Of a DNA stretch of 6,291 bases, positions 6,265 through 6,291 are shown piece after piece. A program made the position numbers and the translations under genes. Location: the NCBI GenBank assembly GCA_003158895.1, contig PMLO01000261.1:1-6291 (forward strand), read 5' to 3'. The notes under the pieces were generated by a model, which was not told where the DNA came from, did no database searches, and saw nothing but the letters and a program-made list of their open reading frames with translations. Every line of letters starts with the position of its first letter. Within the stretch, counting starts at the first letter, position 1. This DNA comes from Propionibacteriaceae bacterium (GTDB lineage Bacteria > Actinomycetota > Actinomycetes > Propionibacteriales > Propionibacteriaceae).

Positions 6265-6289
6265 CATTCTTTCGGTCTCAGAAAGAATG
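6265..6289. repeat. 9-bp hairpin CATTCTTTC-N7-GAAAGAATG at the window's right edge
   Basis: Perfect nine-base arms are separated by seven bases. The heptamer GAATGCC also occurs as a direct repeat at 6256-6262 and 6285-6291, so the pattern may continue past the window. It is A/T-rich for this DNA. It could be a terminator of a gene beyond the edge, an operator, or part of an attachment or iteron region. Confidence 0.45.
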
Positions 6290-6291
6290 CC

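Noticed and set aside
1..6291. CRISPR array
   Set aside because: No regularly spaced repeats of 20-40 bases were seen.

Overview
The window is high-GC DNA with dense codon bias toward G/C in the third position, GTG starts and GC-rich hairpins. This fits an actinobacterium; the genus cannot be told from the sequence. It looks like accessory DNA beside a tyrosine integrase: small defence-type genes, loose spacing, one broken gene and no housekeeping gene cluster.

Layout from left to right. Positions 1-336 (minus) hold the 5' part of a VOC (glyoxalase/bleomycin-resistance fold) gene that runs off the left edge. Positions 531-1361 (minus) encode an abortive-infection family protein with an Abi_C-type C-terminus and an R-N-x5-H motif like that of HEPN RNases. 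About 495 bases (1362-1856) without a convincing gene separate it from a divergent two-gene operon on the plus strand. That operon has a two-pass membrane protein with a cytoplasmic domain resembling the phospholipase-D/DUF5919-like fold (1857-2660), then a single-domain RNase D-type DEDDy 3'-5' exonuclease (2668-3279). Tail to tail with it is a DUF3800 gene (3308-4374, minus) split by a -1 type frameshift at a run of five G. A second gene-poor stretch (4375-4719) carries palindromes and short direct repeats. A full-length, apparently intact tyrosine integrase follows (4720-6087, minus). Its upstream region (6088-6291) has a clear promoter, a strong ribosome binding site and three inverted repeats.

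How the genes may work together: the Abi-like protein, the membrane protein/exonuclease pair and the DUF3800 gene all fit families or architectures that occur in phage-defence or mobile cargo, and the integrase offers a route of acquisition. The strongest candidate for an undescribed system is the membrane-anchored PLD-like protein coupled to the RNase D-like exonuclease. A defence role is inferred from context and domain logic, not shown by the sequence.
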